From positions 1 through 7,929 of the forward strand of contig CAMJGB010000087.1 in NCBI GenBank assembly GCA_946405115.1: a DNA stretch of 7,929 bases, read 5' to 3'. The notes beneath the pieces are model-generated. The model was not told the origin of the DNA. It saw only the letters and a program-made list of their open reading frames with translations, and made no database searches. This document shows, in pieces, positions 5,805 to 7,929 of this stretch. The number at the start of each line of letters is the position of its first letter. Position 1 is the first letter of the stretch. The position numbers were made by a program, and so were the translations under genes. This stretch comes from an uncultured Clostridia bacterium (lineage in GTDB: Bacteria > Bacillota > Clostridia > Saccharofermentanales > Saccharofermentanaceae).

Positions 5805-7649
5805 TCATGCCTCCTTGGCCTTCAGGCTCGCGATGATCTCCTCAAGTTTCTTGTCAGTAAGGATGTATCTTCTCTTAAAGATAAAAACTGCAACAACAAG
5901 CACAACGATAGGTGTGAGAGTCATGACAAGTCTAAGACCGACAACGGAATTGGAGCTTATGGTCTCGACTACACCGTTACGGATGTTCTCGATCTTATCA
6001 ATGAGTGTCGAATATGTGATGGCTACATCAGAATTCTCCTTGATGTTGAAGACTGCAAGGCAGATGGATGCAACAAGAGCAGAGATACCTGATGCGAGCT
6101 TAACGACGAATGTCTGCATTGAGAAGATGACTGACTCATCTCTTCTGTTGTTCTTAAGGTGTCCGTAGTCAACCGTGTTCGCAAGGAAGATGGTAACAAC
6201 TACATTAAGGATACCTACGGCTGCCATGATGAAGAAACCGGGAACGAAGAACGGGAATACGCTCTTAAGACCGGCAAGTGCCATGACAAGAAGAACGATG
6301 TAACCGCCGATCGCAGATGCGATGCATATATAGAAGATCTTCAATGTGTTAAAGAACCTTCTTAAGATCGGGAAGAATGCCATCATGGCAATGATCTGGA
6401 TACCACCTGCGAATGTGTTGAACAAGGTGTAATTGCCCTGCCAGTTGGAACCTGCGAGATCGTACTTAAAGAAGTAGATAAGAAGGTTCGATGTGATGTA
6501 TGTAGCTGAGTTAACAAGAACGATGGTGATAACGATCGTCATAGCCTGATCGTTCTGGATCAAAGCCTTGAACATCTGTCCTACTGAAGCAGTCTTGATA
6601 TCAACGGAAGACTTCTCCTTGATGAACAGACAAGTGATTGTGATGAATACAACGAACAGTATGCCGATTACCATGGAGAAGTACTTAAAACCTACTCTCT
6701 CCACTTCGAGGTTAGATTCCATCAAGATGCCTGCACGGATGGAAGTCTCAGCAGACAATTCTGCATATGTATCTGAATCAACATAGATTGAGACAACGGG
6801 ATCAGTAGTAATGAAGCCCTGTTTTTCTTCGGGGTTCTCATAATCGTTCTTAACGAACTCTACGTTGCTCGCCTCGATCTCCTGATCGTTGATCGTAAGG
6901 GTTACGTCTGCGTTTGAAGAGTTAACGTAGATAACATCATTCCAGTCACCAAATACTCTTCTTGCACCCGTGATAGTTGTGGATACACGAACATCGTCAC
7001 CGGTAAACTCAGTAACGTTGCCTGTGGGATTTGAATCAGCATCAACCTCGAGAACGTAAGCCGTGTAATTAAGGCCATCAGAAGAAGCAAAATTCTTGGT
7101 AAGAAGATCGCTCTCCTTAGCTGAGAATGCATTACCCAAAGCAGCAACGCTCATGACAGTAAGGATAGTAACAACAGCGGAGCCCACACCTGCTGCAGAT
7201 CTTGCAAGAGTCGTAAGTCCTTCTCTCTCCTTACCGCTCTCCGTGAACGCCGGGATCATTGACCAGTAAGGGATATCCATCATGGTATATGTGATACCCC
7301 AGAGGATATAAGTAACTGCCGCATACGCGATAAGTCCGCCGCCGTCGAGAGAAGGCGGAGCGGAGAACATGACGATCAATATGATCGCATTAGTGATCGT
7401 ACCGATCATGAGCCAGGGACGGAACTTGCCCCACTTTGTCTTCGTCTTTGCAACTACGACACCCATGATAGGATCGTTAAATGCATCGAATACTCTTGCT
7501 GCCATGAGGATTAGTCCCATTGCTATGGCAGATACTCCGAGGATGTCCTGGAAGTAGTAAAGTACATAGCTCGCTGAAAGCATGTAGACCATGTCTTTAC
7601 CTACGGCACCGAGGCCGTAAGCTATCTTCTCTTTTACTGTGAGTCTCAT
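5805..7649 (-). CDS. MelB-like GPH-family sugar:cation symporter with large loop insertion (614 aa)
   Basis: This is a membrane symporter of the glycoside-pentoside-hexuronide family (MFS_2, PF13347), probably importing alpha-galactosides for the enzyme encoded next to it. The N-terminus is very close to MelB: IAYGLGAVGKDMVYML, then ARVFDAFNDPIMG, then KWGKFRPWL. Asp19, Asp55, Asp59 and Asp125 correspond to MelB Asp19, Asp55, Asp59 and Asp124 of the cation and sugar sites, and Lys517 in FVVKLASG corresponds to MelB Lys377. NTVDYGHLKNNRRDESVIFS matches the family motif before that lysine. Twelve helices can be placed. The protein is about 140 residues longer than usual because of an insert near residues 173-319. 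The start is ATG 7649-7647, with AAGGAGG seven bases upstream, overlapping the previous gene's stop as ATGA. The next gene starts 1 nt after its stop. Cation coupling is expected; the ion is not predictable. Confidence 0.93.
   Translation of the reverse strand: MRLTVKEKIAYGLGAVGKDMVYMLSASYVLYYFQDILGVSAIAMGLILMAARVFDAFNDPIMGVVVAKTKTKWGKFRPWLMIGTITNAIILIVMFSAPPSLDGGGLIAYAAVTYILWGITYTMMDIPYWSMIPAFTESGKEREGLTTLARSAAGVGSAVVTILTVMSVAALGNAFSAKESDLLTKNFASSDGLNYTAYVLEVDADSNPTGNVTEFTGDDVRVSTTITGARRVFGDWNDVIYVNSSNADVTLTINDQEIEASNVEFVKNDYENPEEKQGFITTDPVVSIYVDSDTYAELSAETSIRAGILMESNLEVERVGFKYFSMVIGILFVVFITITCLFIKEKSSVDIKTASVGQMFKALIQNDQAMTIVITIVLVNSATYITSNLLIYFFKYDLAGSNWQGNYTLFNTFAGGIQIIAMMAFFPILRRFFNTLKIFYICIASAIGGYIVLLVMALAGLKSVFPFFVPGFFIMAAVGILNVVVTIFLANTVDYGHLKNNRRDESVIFSMQTFVVKLASGISALVASICLAVFNIKENSDVAITYSTLIDKIENIRNGVVETISSNSVVGLRLVMTLTPIVVLVVAVFIFKRRYILTDKKLEEIIASLKAKEA
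5810..5816 (-). promoter_or_regulatory. Ribosome binding site of the alpha-galactosidase, inside the transporter 3' end
   Basis: A perfect AAGGAGG on the - strand, 6 nt before the ATG at 5803. It lies within the codons for the transporter's last residues (AKEA), so ribosomes finishing the transporter are placed at the next start. Confidence 0.85.
6693..7133 (-). other. Extra extracytoplasmic segment between predicted TM5 and TM6 of the symporter
   Basis: Residues about 173-319 of the symporter fall between the helix ending VMSVAALG and the helix YFSMVIGILFVVFITITC. In MelB this loop is short and faces outward. Here it is polar and rich in Asp, Asn, Thr, Ser and Val, lacks cysteine, and shows alternating beta-like stretches such as DVTLTINDQEIEASNVEFV and VVSIYVDSDTYAEL. 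It looks like a small beta-rich domain facing outside. I recognise no named domain in it. Confidence 0.6.
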
Positions 7650-7929
7650 GCGTCCACCTCCTTAAGCTTCATGGCAAGCTTGACGGCATTATATGCTCCG
7701 TCGTAAATGCCCATCTTCTTGTTAAGGTCGATGGCATCGCACATGTTCTTCAAAGTAACATCGTCTTCGAGGAACAGTCTTGCCATCTGCAATGTATGAG
7801 GAATGTCCTGGCACTCCAAAGTTCCGTCGCCCATCTCTGCAGAGTGGATCGCACCCCACTGCTCGTGGCCGCCGATCCTCTTAATGAAGAGCTTCGGAAC
7901 GGGATAGAATGCGAGCTCTGAAGGCTTCG
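7646..7929 (-). CDS. C-terminal end of an unidentified operon gene (5' end outside window)
   Basis: The frame is open from the right edge to TGA at 7648-7646, showing 93 C-terminal residues. An ATG at 7834 has no clear SD site before it and the frame continues upstream with protein-like sequence (YPVPKLFIKRIGGHEQWGA), so a longer gene is far more likely than a 62-aa one. The visible part looks soluble and mixed alpha/beta, with GGHEQWGAIHSAEMGDGTL followed by helical stretches (TLQMARLFLE, AYNAVKLAMKLKE). I do not recognise the family. Its stop overlaps the transporter start by 4 nt (ATGA), and the transporter's SD site lies in its last codons (KEVD), so it belongs to the alpha-galactoside operon and probably acts in sugar metabolism; the last point is context only. 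Confidence 0.7.
   Translation of the reverse strand, partial: KPSELAFYPVPKLFIKRIGGHEQWGAIHSAEMGDGTLECQDIPHTLQMARLFLEDDVTLKNMCDAIDLNKKMGIYDGAYNAVKLAMKLKEVDA
7657..7663 (-). promoter_or_regulatory. Ribosome binding site of the symporter, inside the preceding gene
   Basis: AAGGAGG on the - strand, extended to AAGGAGGTGG, 7 nt before the ATG at 7649. Together with the ATGA overlap it decides the start and indicates coupled translation. Confidence 0.85.

Noticed and set aside
5793..6168. Open frames on the + strand opposite the symporter 3' end
   Set aside because: They are antisense to a clear GPH transporter with intact motifs and show no recognisable protein features; I treat them as shadows.
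7646..7834. A separate 62-aa protein starting at ATG 7834
   Set aside because: No SD site precedes it and the same frame continues to the window edge with protein-like sequence; it is the tail of a longer gene.
1..7929. Defence system, CRISPR array, mobile element, toxin-antitoxin pair, tRNA or riboswitch
   Set aside because: I looked for repeat arrays, terminal inverted repeats, transposase or nuclease motifs and structured leaders and saw none; nearly all bases belong to the described genes.

Overview
The window looks like chromosomal DNA from an anaerobic Firmicute of the class Clostridia (gut or rumen type). The grounds are near-consensus AAGGAGG ribosome binding sites, a YfhO-family membrane protein, and a GPH symporter coupled to a GH36 alpha-galactosidase. 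Base composition is roughly 45-50% G+C by eye. I cannot name a genus. Almost the whole window is coding; the only true intergenic gap is about 90 bp (2285-2374).

Left part (1-3466): the 3' part of a large YfhO-type polytopic membrane protein (+ strand), a small unrecognised three-helix membrane protein (- strand, GTG start), and an acyltransferase-3 family integral membrane O-acyltransferase (+ strand). YfhO proteins and acyltransferase-3 proteins both act on cell-surface glycans, so this side is plausibly a surface-polymer decoration neighbourhood (inference). The YfhO-like gene and the small gene converge and overlap by 19 bp inside a perfect 12-bp hairpin. That hairpin encodes the last residues of both proteins and looks like a terminator for the - strand gene. 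The small gene and the acyltransferase gene diverge from the 90-bp gap, which holds candidate promoters in both directions and three copies of ACGTTTCY. The acyltransferase start has no Shine-Dalgarno site and an in-frame stop just upstream, so its mRNA may be leaderless.

Right part (3467-7929): a tightly coupled - strand operon read right to left. It contains an unidentified gene cut by the window edge, a MelB-like sugar:cation symporter (614 aa, with an unusual extra segment of about 130-145 residues in a predicted outward-facing loop), and a 778-aa cytoplasmic GH36 alpha-galactosidase. The joints are a 4-nt ATGA overlap and a 1-nt gap, each with a strong SD site in the end of the preceding gene. 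The likely job is uptake of alpha-galactosides such as melibiose or raffinose-family sugars and their hydrolysis inside the cell. The operon's stop codon abuts the acyltransferase stop codon with no bases between. A 15-bp hairpin that is complete only in the - strand RNA lies inside the acyltransferase 3' end and probably terminates the operon.

I found no RNA genes, CRISPR array, insertion sequence, attachment site or origin. The most interesting signals are the two terminator-like hairpins embedded in coding sequence, the repeat-bearing divergent control region, and the transporter insertion.
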